From HGM04593 sp045612305 (GTDB lineage: Bacteria; Bacteroidota; Bacteroidia; Bacteroidales; Bacteroidaceae): a stretch of 13,807 nucleotides of DNA. Under the pieces are notes generated by a model. It had not been told where the DNA came from. It did no database searches and was given only the letters and a program-made list of their open reading frames with translations. This document shows, one piece after another, positions 9,901 through 13,807 of this stretch. The first letter of the stretch is position 1. Each line of letters begins with the position of its first letter. A program made the translations under genes and the position numbers. Location: the NCBI GenBank assembly GCA_045612305.1, contig JAZKYU010000058.1, forward strand, positions 1 to 13,807, given 5' to 3'.

Positions 9901-10130
9901 GCTTCAGAACCCGCGTACAAGTTATTTACATTGTTCGATACATTTATTGTCACCTGGGGATAAACACCGCTACCCGATGTCCAGTTAGAAGTCCAGCCGG
10001 TAGTTACAACTTGCGTTCCACCCCTTTTAAAGGTTCCACCCGATGGAGTAGCCAAGGTAATTGTCTCGTTTTGTGCCATAGTGGTCACCACCAGGAACAA
10101 AGAGAATAACAGTAAAGCAATTTTTCTCAT
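963..10130 (-). CDS. Giant secreted M60-like (mucin-type) metallopeptidase with discoidin-like repeats
   Basis: A 3055-residue protein, several times the size of ordinary M60-like enzymes. Residues 1-19 are a signal peptide (RKIALLLFSLFLVV core, likely cleavage after TMA). Next come a beta-rich segment (about 20-170) and a beta-trefoil/ricin-like segment (about 177-305). The M60-like peptidase region spans about 395-915. Its zinc motif is H756-E757-x-x-H760 with E773 as the probable third ligand, fitting the family pattern HExxHx(8-28)E. A second trefoil-like segment lies at about 1135-1263. Four diverged discoidin (F5/8 type C-like) modules follow at about 1292-1464, 1750-1902, 1989-2153 and 2241-2396, separated by Ala/Glu/Leu-rich helical spacers that resemble FIVAR repeats. 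Two more trefoil-like segments occupy about 2470-2606 and 2690-2830, then a VPANTAV-like Bacteroidales beta module (about 2838-3018). A tail with YDLQGRKLSK and GFYIVDGKKVF looks like a type IX secretion sorting signal. Known M60 enzymes cleave O-glycosylated mucin-type proteins; that substrate is inferred here. The ATG at 10130 has no Shine-Dalgarno sequence, as is usual in this phylum. Confidence 0.9.
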   Translation of the reverse strand: MRKIALLLFSLFLVVTTMAQNETITLATPSGGTFKRGGTQVVTTGWTSNWTSGSGVYPQVTINVSNNVNNLYAGSEAANPIDVFQMAVGGSSSSTWTISVPSDYDIISYAFDFVWAVNDRPLTITAGVKTMTSSAESQHWEVTGVNASSASFQLSGSNYAMNVTNIELVVHRKQPLESGKVYYFQNNGQQGIALGVNDAAELKGLSVDRTDIKQHWYVTAQGEYYVLRNLFNGKYVKGAGNETIWTLTDDYSDDANKLLYVDTSNGTATLKAKGTDENGHMNYAGWNSAYVIGSSTTWGDTKWDITELSYEPESLETVLERFSVDTYQAALAEIFDDAACTELKSTYSSMSDAALEADANYLALSTSLKKMVKKIRSNEWAENNADAGKASWDGDYAKKFRVQMYEPYSIAGDITSWLGINSHANNDNPTGIYVPQAGNIYVMVEGAIEAGATLRLIDAGSNDRIGNATQGGYELKTGLNIIHFGATSGHLYICYNVDTYNANAATVEERFPHKISEYAPLKIHIEGGAINGFYNACGDFRAGDYGTPDLWGGIDNDDDWNYMEERANLSVLPVLGHRQILLFSLGTTAEGDNGMAYYLPERINVPDVPYNSTKDWNSYGAAYTTDKGKVNIMVEAWDRIMYSELATMGLVSKSAIDKMNDFYPRWEKSGDGYVKANIYDYLATTTSNGVALESLSDFCGVDYSDVFNHHGVALGVGGNSYMYGGGDHCGYHHNTMSNGIIDNIAYTAGATWGPAHEIGHQHQSLLTLNGLTEVTNNLFSNIALWYKGISTSRYNGSDGSLETVLAAFNTKGSDSYTNNIWALTHMYYRLWLYYHLAGNNTQFYPRLFELLRREPMHKGYYVQGDVSLLHFYKLACEAACEDLTEFFRVHGYFSVMENRLVGDYSNSEYTVTEEMITEAIAEVKAKGYEQNLSIIFIGDDDENAKYLQHDGESAREIYNETTPNSDFGSVSDFINGNTNIASAYTATVNSDGTVVMSGGQGGVGFLILNEKGEVVSFSNKSTFALSDEAAHLLAAGKATIVTIDAENTTEPAIVEMVSTRYTLLQELVNSVKELVDNVDETRVGYYKASAVVNLNNYVELAEQVISENDYENLQAVYELLYAEYNAVSSNEASRVKIIPGSKYAIINKLGHIMTVDNGYVVTVASNSDYLNTPANQWYIEKDGSFQIKNAGTSTYLQEVTDKNNVRFTVAANEVNYNITEVNLGWYALATSKVPSRYMNRDGANNGIVITWGSQSDNNSQWKIVLLEANEGNSAKEELLELANKTSALVDVVGTITCTEGSKIALQASSQNEANYIWSNAGTSNENVDKLIDNNINTFFHSQWTSTTAPADGWGHHITVDLGTSSDLTSFKFKYTTRNNDVSNYPRTIEVYGSNDNSSYVRLHVASGLKTGRGISNECVVMGNGTHYRYLRFLVVDATVGNSGTNTGADGNVFFHMSEFSLYPVSISATVNSEYETGVTADAVINAYTDAEHAKSLYNNDVATIAEVAAKKNALVNETDGSYTILFGQYTSVLDAVVEAKKAELQELIERTTTLVDKAGDVIIDNNNNITVTLNYVHEVLTQDLLLNTHLVNAKSQKILETSTSVELLSETLDELQAEYAKLAAAVEVAEGSVNKEDLETLYNRTKSLYDAMIDGNGKVNADYAPSALTNANLLAVKAALDGAYEVIAANSVTQGEVEAAEAALSTPSAILEEVFAANIAGSLEKSKLQSLITYMAEKLEAISDAEESIGAIALQAESDVNEFYIWARETDGGYGVANLLDKDGETFYGTSWSNEVIFSDYHHYIEVDLGIATTLNKLSFDYTTRNSDNEGERPLAIKILGSNNKEDYTEIAVVENLATGRAELWKMETPLDLQAHYRYIRFAVRSHQNNQFHMSAFNLYSVAERKLKEYYTTMGIDFNAMCLALDMAREANTRAYLTQEQYTAIYNKLNDYKTELDGKDDANDGTLASLVATAEELMAEIATVEDYKLSLPLQCTVETAPYYIYCNAPGRTNPWASDNRGVAAAIDLNANGEPNLNTFLHTTYSGDDKADELDHYLRVDAGEGKAFSLFKFNYNGRNGYPGNAPKEILIEGSNDLTNFETITTIVAEDPASYQSGLVLNGKAYRYIRFMVKKNGNNEEHTFFSMSHFAMTSCLDAAIKEEYAEIVSLELLSQWCEEKLQANIVATHYADNADEYATAKAALEALIEEMNTKKELKKLGELIELMEPLVAQVGTSAIQDKTKLDLSTTEGEQYYIYSNAKIAEGAIGDLLDEDNATYIHTTWSENSADGLHHYLRVYLGENPSLSNFSFSYVTRNNVNTEKPKQITVAGCATADGEYTTIAVLTGLPSASAVTYESEVYNASGYKYLRFMVDDTYRDLANSGHKAYSMAKFDLYKVTTSIDVYPYLESDISDAQATEAYDALLAAKGVYNTGTTAQQMQDAQTSLQSAYDALLALLEAALPVTLTTDEANPVLYKIFIKRTADVTVLKYDEATTKVAVVDKVDNKSWQAWYFMSSTNGVTIHPYNGDGKVLSADETGNAHGTVFAVEKGEMAFYEWKFVARTDGYYNIQVHDESNYFSNNGGTGNKMGFWSGTPESDTGSLFKFVKAEFENDNARYYQLSDVKADMPNAANIYGGTSVGLYSGDVAGYREAYATATDVIAAGNTSASDACYEAYQDLRATKASLVYNAADPEKVYYIVSAATNENCNYCAGKYVYTLTEPTGNNNHNHTNLKFGTREDIGSMSLAAFQFEATANEGEYKMKNLHTGLYVKSFAGTHMGTATEAAVVKIAGYAEGQVTLKVGNSNPMHAQDNGSVIVQWGAAAGNASLWTINEVTEDVNYRTTISSRYKYSTLMLNYNATVPEGVTAYAAVSSDNSYAYLESVGDIIPANTAVILKAEDGVTNVNFCYTTEAVAPVSNNMLKGVLWKQLVDITTDYSKAYMLMARSGVLKLYRVYSEYAADDDFTPNFSGTDDGTHTVCAANRAYLPIPRGQQNAAEALSLSFDWGGTTDIEEVITETGNALSGTIYDLQGRKLSKVSKPGFYIVDGKKVFINEVE
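2943..6257 (-). repeat. Four-copy discoidin-like protein repeat inside the M60-like gene
   Basis: The four copies are encoded at 5739-6257, 4425-4883, 3672-4166 and 2943-3410. Each shows the same ordered landmarks: YIWSN/YIWAR/YIYCN/YIYSN near the start; HHITVDLG, HHYIEVDLG, DHYLRVDAG or HHYLRVYLG; YTTRN, YTTRN, YNGRN or YVTRN; a GSND-type turn (GSND, GSNN, GSND, GCAT); YRYLRF, YRYIRF, YRYIRF or YKYLRF; and a closing FHMSEFSLY, FHMSAFNLY, FSMSHFAMT or YSMAKFDLY. These are typical of F5/8 type C (CBM32-like) beta-sandwich domains, which often bind sugars. The copies have diverged clearly, so the duplication is old. Copies 1 and 2 look closest to each other. Confidence 0.82.
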
Positions 10131-10246
10131 CTTGTTTTTTTTATTTTAGTTTCTTATTTCTCTCGCAAACGTTTCTTCGTCTATATCATTTTTGAAAAAT
10201 GCAAATATCTCTTTTGCACACAAAAACCATATATACATAAATTGTC

Positions 10247-10278
10247 CAAATTTAGTTAAAAATAACAACACGCACAAA
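10247..10278 (-). promoter_or_regulatory. Bacteroidota-type promoter for the M60-like/peptide unit
   Basis: Read on the minus strand, a -33 element TTTG (10278-10275) is followed after 20 nt by TAAATTTG (10254-10247), matching the phylum consensus -7 box TAnnTTTG with normal spacing. Transcription would start near 10240 and leave a leader of about 110 nt before the ATG at 10130. A second, weaker -7-like box, TACTTTTG, lies at 10326-10319 but has no well-spaced -33 element. Confidence 0.65.
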
Positions 10279-10294
10279 CTTTTCGCGCAGAAAC

Positions 10295-10311
10295 AACCCC
10301 TATAAGGGGTT
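10295..10311. repeat. Short inverted repeat in the divergent intergenic region
   Basis: AACCCCT (10295-10301) pairs with AGGGGTT (10305-10311) around ATA. It lies 17 bp upstream of the -33 element of the M60-like promoter and well upstream of the putative metY promoter, so it could be an operator. It shares the CCCCTA and GGGG core with the palindrome at 384-401. A weak hairpin arising by chance in this AT-rich stretch is equally possible. The rest of 10131-10549 is AT-rich and shows no gene. Confidence 0.35.
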
Positions 10312-10459
10312 TATTTAACAAAAGTAGACTTTTTAGGCCCTATAAAAACGTCAATTTTTACCAACAAGCAAAATGTCTTTTTGCCACAACCGCACAGGTG
10401 CAAGGAAATAAAAAATTTGTTTTTTGCCCCGATATATTACATTTTTCAATGTTTAGTGT

Positions 10460-10467
10460 TATCTTCG
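10460..10467 (+). promoter_or_regulatory. Possible metY promoter -7 box
   Basis: TATCTTCG differs from the Bacteroidota -7 consensus TAnnTTTG at one position and is followed by CGC. It would give a start near 10474 and a leader of about 76 nt before the metY ATG. No clear TTTG lies 19-21 nt upstream, so this is the best candidate in the region rather than a secure call. Confidence 0.38.
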
Positions 10468-10549
10468 CGCTTCAAGAGAGAAAACCTCACGAAAAAGCCC
10501 ATATACAAGGGACTATAAAGAGATTTATTACTAAAAACAATTATAACTT

Positions 10550-11833
10550 ATGGACAAGAAACTAAACAAAGGAACTATTTGTGTTCAGGGTGGCTGGCAG
10601 CCCAAGAAGGGCGAGTCGCGCGTGCTGCCCATCTTCCAAAGCACAACCTTTAAATACGAGACAAGCGAGCAGATGGCACGCCTCTTCGACCTCGAAGACT
10701 CGGGTTACTTCTACTCACGCTTGCAAAACCCCACCGTGGATGCAGTGGGAGCAAAGATTGCAGCTCTCGAGGGTGGCGTGGGCGCAGTGCTCACATCGTC
10801 GGGCCAAGCTGCTAACTTCTATGCTATTCTAAACATATGCCAGGCAGGTGACCACTTTGTATCGGCATCGACCATATATGGCGGAACATATAACTTGTTT
10901 GCCGTTACTATGAAGAAGATGGGTATAGAGGTTACTTTTATCGACGCCGACGCACCCGAGGAGGAGATACAGAAGGCTTTCCGCCCCAACACAAAAGCGC
11001 TCTTCGGCGAGACTATATCTAACCCCGGTGCCAACGTGCTCGACCTAGAGAAGTTTGCTACCATAGCCCACAAAAACGGCGTGCCCTTTATTGTGGACAA
11101 CACCTTTGCAACACCCATAAACTGCCGCCCCATCGAGTGGGGTGCCGACATCGTAACCCACTCTACCACAAAGTATATGGACGGCCACGCTGTGGCTGTG
11201 GGAGGTGCTGTTATCGATAGCGGCAACTTCGACTGGGAGGCGCAGCACGACAAATTTACCTGCCTCACCGAGCCCGACGAGAGCTACCACGGCCTCGTTT
11301 ACACAAAGGCTTTCGGCAAAGCGGCTTTCATAACAAAAGTTGTGTCGCAAGTGATGCGCGACCTGGGTGCTATGATGGCTCCCCAAAATGCTTTCCTGCT
11401 CAACTTGGGACTAGAGACTTTGCACTTGCGTATGCCCCGTCACTGCGAGAACGCGCAGAAGCTTGCAGAGTTCCTCGCAGCACACCCCAAAGTTAAATGG
11501 GTGAACTTCAGCGGTTTGAAGGATAACAAATATTACGACCTTGCACAAAAATACTTACCAGAGGGTGGTTGCGGTGTTATGGCCTTTGCTGTGGAGGGCG
11601 ACAAGGAAGATGCTATACGCTTTATGGACAGCCTCAAGTTTATCGCTATCGTAACCCACGTGGCCGACGCTCGTTCGTGCGTTCTGCACCCCGCAAGCCA
11701 CACTCACCGCCAGTTGAGCGACGCACAGTTGCGCGAGGCTGGCATAGACCCCGACCTCATACGTTTGTCGGTGGGTATTGAGGATGCCGACGATATTATT
11801 GCCGACCTTGAGCAGGCACTCAACGCTTTCTAA
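10550..11833 (+). CDS. metY: O-acetylhomoserine sulfhydrylase (O-acetylhomoserine aminocarboxypropyltransferase)
   Basis: A complete 427-residue PLP enzyme of the Cys/Met metabolism family, close to the usual MetY length of about 425-430. It is expected to join O-acetyl-L-homoserine with sulfide to give L-homocysteine, the direct sulfhydrylation step towards methionine, in the cytosol. Visible landmarks are the substrate and phosphate region SRLQNPT and SSGQAANFYAI, the segment VDNTFATPINCRPIEWGADI ahead of the active site, and THSTTKYMDGH, in which K208 is the lysine that binds PLP. The C-terminus carries CVLHPASHTHRQLS and IRLSVGIED, which contact the substrate carboxylate in this family. 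The long insert typical of MetY separates it from cystathionine gamma-synthase and gamma-lyase. Starts at the ATG at 10550, with no Shine-Dalgarno sequence. It is transcribed divergently from the M60-like gene and ends in its own terminator, so it is probably monocistronic. A few relatives also accept O-acetylserine. Confidence 0.93.
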   Translation: MDKKLNKGTICVQGGWQPKKGESRVLPIFQSTTFKYETSEQMARLFDLEDSGYFYSRLQNPTVDAVGAKIAALEGGVGAVLTSSGQAANFYAILNICQAGDHFVSASTIYGGTYNLFAVTMKKMGIEVTFIDADAPEEEIQKAFRPNTKALFGETISNPGANVLDLEKFATIAHKNGVPFIVDNTFATPINCRPIEWGADIVTHSTTKYMDGHAVAVGGAVIDSGNFDWEAQHDKFTCLTEPDESYHGLVYTKAFGKAAFITKVVSQVMRDLGAMMAPQNAFLLNLGLETLHLRMPRHCENAQKLAEFLAAHPKVKWVNFSGLKDNKYYDLAQKYLPEGGCGVMAFAVEGDKEDAIRFMDSLKFIAIVTHVADARSCVLHPASHTHRQLSDAQLREAGIDPDLIRLSVGIEDADDIIADLEQALNAF

Positions 11834-11853
11834 AAAAAGAGCGTTTACATATT

Positions 11854-11893
11854 CAACAAAAAGGTTGCCGTTTTATGGGCAACCTTTTTGTTG
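11854..11893 (+). terminator. Rho-independent terminator of metY
   Basis: CAACAAAAAGGTTGCC (11854-11869) is perfectly complementary to GGCAACCTTTTTGTTG (11878-11893), giving a 16-bp stem with an 8-nt loop, 21 nt after the metY stop. The T-run lies within the descending arm. The same arm supplies the TTTG at 11887-11890, which works as the -33 element of the pgeF promoter, so the end of one transcript and the start of the next overlap. Confidence 0.82.
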
Positions 11894-11917
11894 TGCCGGC
11901 TAAAGAGGTTATATTTG
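11887..11917 (+). promoter_or_regulatory. Bacteroidota-type promoter of pgeF
   Basis: TTTG at 11887-11890, 19 nt, then TATATTTG at 11910-11917 is a full match to the phylum consensus (TTTG, 19-21 nt, TAnnTTTG). Transcription would begin near 11924 and leave a leader of roughly 17 nt before the ATG at 11941. This supports 11941 as the start, because the in-frame ATG at 11875 lies upstream of the promoter and inside the metY terminator loop. Confidence 0.75.
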
Positions 11918-11940
11918 TGCCCAACTACAACAAACACGCG

Positions 11941-12705
11941 ATGAATATTTTAAAGTACAATATAGGAGACGGGGTTACGGCCTTTTCCACAAAAAGAGGC
12001 GAGCCCAAGGGGAGCTATGACAGCTTTAACATAACACACTACTGCGGTGACGCGCCCGAGCACGTTACTGCTTGCCGCGCCGAGCTGTGCCACACGCTTA
12101 GCATCCCCGACGAGCGAGTTATACTGCCGCGACAGACACACGGCTGCGAGGTGCTGCACATCGACGAGGGGTTTATTGCAAAAAGTCGCGAGGAGCAAAC
12201 AGCCGCCCTCGAAGGTGTTGATGCTATAACCACCGCCCTACCCCGCACCTGCATAGGTGTTTCCACGGCCGACTGCGTGCCTGTGTTGCTGTGCGACACA
12301 GCACGGCGGGTTGTAGCCGCCGTGCACGCCGGCTGGCGAGGCACCGTGGCAAAGATTACAGAAAAGAGCCTTGCTGCTATGCAAGAGCGTTACGGCAGCC
12401 ACGCAAGCGATGTGAGAGCTATAATAGCACCAAGCATAGGGATAGAGGCGTTTGAGGTGGGTGACGAGGTGTACGAGGCGTTTGCCGCGGCAGGTTTCCC
12501 TATGGAGAGCATAGCACAAAAGAGAGACAAGTGGCACATAGACCTGTGGGAGGCCAACCGCCTGCAGTTACTCTCCTGCGGAGTTAAGGCCGAAAACATA
12601 GAAGTTGCAGGGATATGCACCCACAGCAGCCACAGAGAGTTTTTCTCGGCTCGCAGACTGGGGATAAATTCGGGCAGAATTTTCAATGGTATAATGCTCG
12701 AATAG
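11941..12705 (+). CDS. pgeF: Peptidoglycan editing factor PgeF (YfiH/LACC1 laccase-domain family)
   Basis: A 254-residue cytosolic protein from the chosen ATG (MNILKYNIGDG), a normal length for the family. An in-frame ATG at 11875 would add 22 residues, but it sits in the loop of the metY terminator and upstream of the pgeF promoter, so it is rejected. Three family metal/catalytic residues are visible: H67 in LPRQTHG, C112 in TADCVPV and H129 in AVHAGWRG. The 17-residue spacing between the Cys and the second His is as in E. coli YfiH. SFNITHYCGD near the N-terminus, IGIEAFEVGDEV and the closing CTHSSHREFFSARR are also typical. In E. coli the protein removes wrongly incorporated amino acids (L-Ser) from UDP-MurNAc precursors. 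Related family members act on purine nucleosides (phosphorylase and adenosine deaminase activities), so the in vivo substrate here is not certain. It is convergent with nqrF. Confidence 0.92.
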   Translation: MNILKYNIGDGVTAFSTKRGEPKGSYDSFNITHYCGDAPEHVTACRAELCHTLSIPDERVILPRQTHGCEVLHIDEGFIAKSREEQTAALEGVDAITTALPRTCIGVSTADCVPVLLCDTARRVVAAVHAGWRGTVAKITEKSLAAMQERYGSHASDVRAIIAPSIGIEAFEVGDEVYEAFAAAGFPMESIAQKRDKWHIDLWEANRLQLLSCGVKAENIEVAGICTHSSHREFFSARRLGINSGRIFNGIMLE

Positions 12706-12728
12706 AGCAACTTACAAGGTACATAAAC

Positions 12729-12762
12729 AACAACGAGCTCGGGCGTGCCCGAGCTCGTTGTT
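12729..12762. terminator. Bidirectional terminator between pgeF and nqrF
   Basis: AACAACGAGCTCGGGC (12729-12744) is perfectly complementary to GCCCGAGCTCGTTGTT (12747-12762), giving a GC-rich 14-16 bp stem with a tight loop. On the plus strand TATTGTTTTCTT follows, 24 nt beyond the pgeF stop. On the minus strand TATGT follows, 23 nt beyond the nqrF stop. It therefore serves both convergent genes. Confidence 0.85.
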
Positions 12763-12784
12763 TATTGTTTTCTTCGAGAGAATA

Positions 12785-13807
12785 TTACGCGCCGAAGTTA
12801 TCGTACATAATAGATTTTTCCTCAACACCAAGGTCAACAAGCATGTTTACAACAGCCTTTGACATGGGGCCAGGACCACACATATAGTACTCGATATCCT
12901 CGGGAGCCTCGTGATTCTTGAGATAAGTCTCGTAGATTACCTGGTGCACAAAGCCCGGAGTGTACTTAACGCCTGCTGCATCGGCAACGGGGTCGGGACG
13001 GTCGAGTGCAAGGTGGAATGTGAAGTTGGGGAAATCTTTCTCTAACTGCAAGAAGTCCTCGAGATAGAATACCTCGTTAAGCGCACGAGCACCGTAGAAG
13101 TATGTCATAGTGCGGTCGGTAGTCTTCAAAGTCTTTGTCATGTGCATAATCTGCGCACGCAAAGGAGCCATACCGGCACCACCACCTACCCACATCATCT
13201 CTTTCTTCGAGTCGAAGATGGGGTGGAAATCTCCGTAAGGACCACTCATAATAACCTTGTCGCCGGGTTTCAATGTAAAGATGTACGAAGATGCGATACC
13301 GCAAGGTACATCCATAAAGCCCGAACGGTCGGCCTTGAAGGGAGGTGTCGCAATGCGCACGGTGAGCATAATGCGGTCGCCCTCGGCGGGATAGTTGGCC
13401 ATAGAGTATGCACGGATGGTCTCTTCGGTATTCTTGCACTTGAGGCCGAGAAGACCGAACTTCTCCCACGCGGGAAGATACTCGTCACCGATAAGGCTCT
13501 TATCGATATCCTTGTCGTATGTCATATCGTATGCGGGAATCTTTATCTGTGCGTAAGAACCGGGCACAAAGTCCATATGCTCGCCGGGAGGCAAAGCAAC
13601 GATAAACTCTTTGATGAAGGTTGCAACGTTCTTGTTAGAGATAACCTCGCACTCCCACTCTTTAACACCCATAACCGACTCGGGCACCTTGATGGCAAGG
13701 TCGTTCTTAACCTTAACCTGGCAACCCAAACGCCAGTGAGCCTGCTGCTCTTTGCGTGAGAAGTGACCTGTCTCGGAGGGGAGAATTTCGCCACCACCCT
13801 CGACAAC
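12785..13807 (-). CDS. nqrF: Na+-translocating NADH:quinone reductase subunit F (partial, 5' end outside window)
   Basis: The visible 340 residues are the C-terminal part of a protein that usually has about 405-425. The frame is open to the right edge (it begins VVEGGGEILPSETGHFSRKE), so the N-terminal membrane helix and three of the four 2Fe-2S cysteines lie outside. The fourth cysteine is seen in LGCQVKV (visible residue 29). RAYSMAN (132-138) is the FAD-binding signature, GGGAGMAPLRA (from 208) the NADH-binding glycine loop, and CGPGPM (from 310) the C-terminal nucleotide-binding motif; the protein ends in the typical YDNFGA. NqrF takes electrons from NADH via FAD and the iron-sulfur centre into the Nqr complex, which pumps Na+ across the inner membrane. 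It is usually the last gene of nqrABCDEF, which fits the terminator right after it. The TTG that could be read as a start at 13729 is an internal Leu codon. Confidence 0.95.
   Translation of the reverse strand, partial: VVEGGGEILPSETGHFSRKEQQAHWRLGCQVKVKNDLAIKVPESVMGVKEWECEVISNKNVATFIKEFIVALPPGEHMDFVPGSYAQIKIPAYDMTYDKDIDKSLIGDEYLPAWEKFGLLGLKCKNTEETIRAYSMANYPAEGDRIMLTVRIATPPFKADRSGFMDVPCGIASSYIFTLKPGDKVIMSGPYGDFHPIFDSKKEMMWVGGGAGMAPLRAQIMHMTKTLKTTDRTMTYFYGARALNEVFYLEDFLQLEKDFPNFTFHLALDRPDPVADAAGVKYTPGFVHQVIYETYLKNHEAPEDIEYYMCGPGPMSKAVVNMLVDLGVEEKSIMYDNFGA

Noticed and set aside
10474..10549. SAM-type riboswitch in the metY leader
   Set aside because: The leader is short and AT-rich with only weak CCC/GGG pairing. 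No SAM-I or SAM-II core sequence is visible.
11875..11940. N-terminal extension of pgeF from the ATG at 11875
   Set aside because: The ATG lies in the loop of the metY terminator and upstream of the consensus pgeF promoter. Family alignment begins at MNILKY.
13727..13729. TTG at 13729 as the nqrF start
   Set aside because: The upstream frame to the window edge encodes conserved NqrF sequence (GGGEILP, SRKEQQAHWR), so this is an internal Leu codon of a partial gene.

Overview
The window looks like a chromosomal segment from a gut-type member of the Bacteroidales (Bacteroidota). Three things point there: promoters of the Bacteroidota form (TTTG, 19-20 nt, TAnnTTTG), starts without a Shine-Dalgarno sequence, and gene content that includes an NqrF-type Na+-pumping NADH dehydrogenase subunit, a very large secreted M60-like peptidase with a YDLQGR-type C-terminal tail, and a small Bacteroidales-style companion peptide. 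The family within the order cannot be fixed from the sequence alone.

Layout. (1) Bases 1-681 contain no protein gene I can support. The first 400 bases are unusually rich in nested inverted repeats and may encode a structured RNA. (2) Bases 682-10130, minus strand: a promoter at 10247-10278 drives a 3055-residue secreted multidomain M60-like (mucin-type) metallopeptidase. A 66-residue peptide gene follows about 14 nt downstream, then a strong terminator at 682-720. These two genes look like one transcription unit. (3) Bases 10131-10549 are an AT-rich divergent regulatory region. (4) Plus strand: metY (O-acetylhomoserine sulfhydrylase) with its own terminator, then pgeF (peptidoglycan editing factor / laccase-domain protein). 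The pgeF promoter is built partly from the metY terminator hairpin. (5) Minus strand, running off the right edge: nqrF, convergent with pgeF, with a shared bidirectional terminator between them.

Functionally, metY (sulfur assimilation and methionine), pgeF (cell-wall quality control) and nqrF (respiration) are housekeeping genes with separate control. The accessory part is the M60-like protein and its peptide. The protein is exported by a signal peptide. Its catalytic domain (HEIGH with a downstream Glu) is embedded among beta-trefoil-like and discoidin-like putative glycan-binding modules and helical spacers, and it ends in a T9SS-like sorting tail, which suggests attack on host glycoproteins such as mucins. 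The least explained items are the small peptide and the structured left flank.
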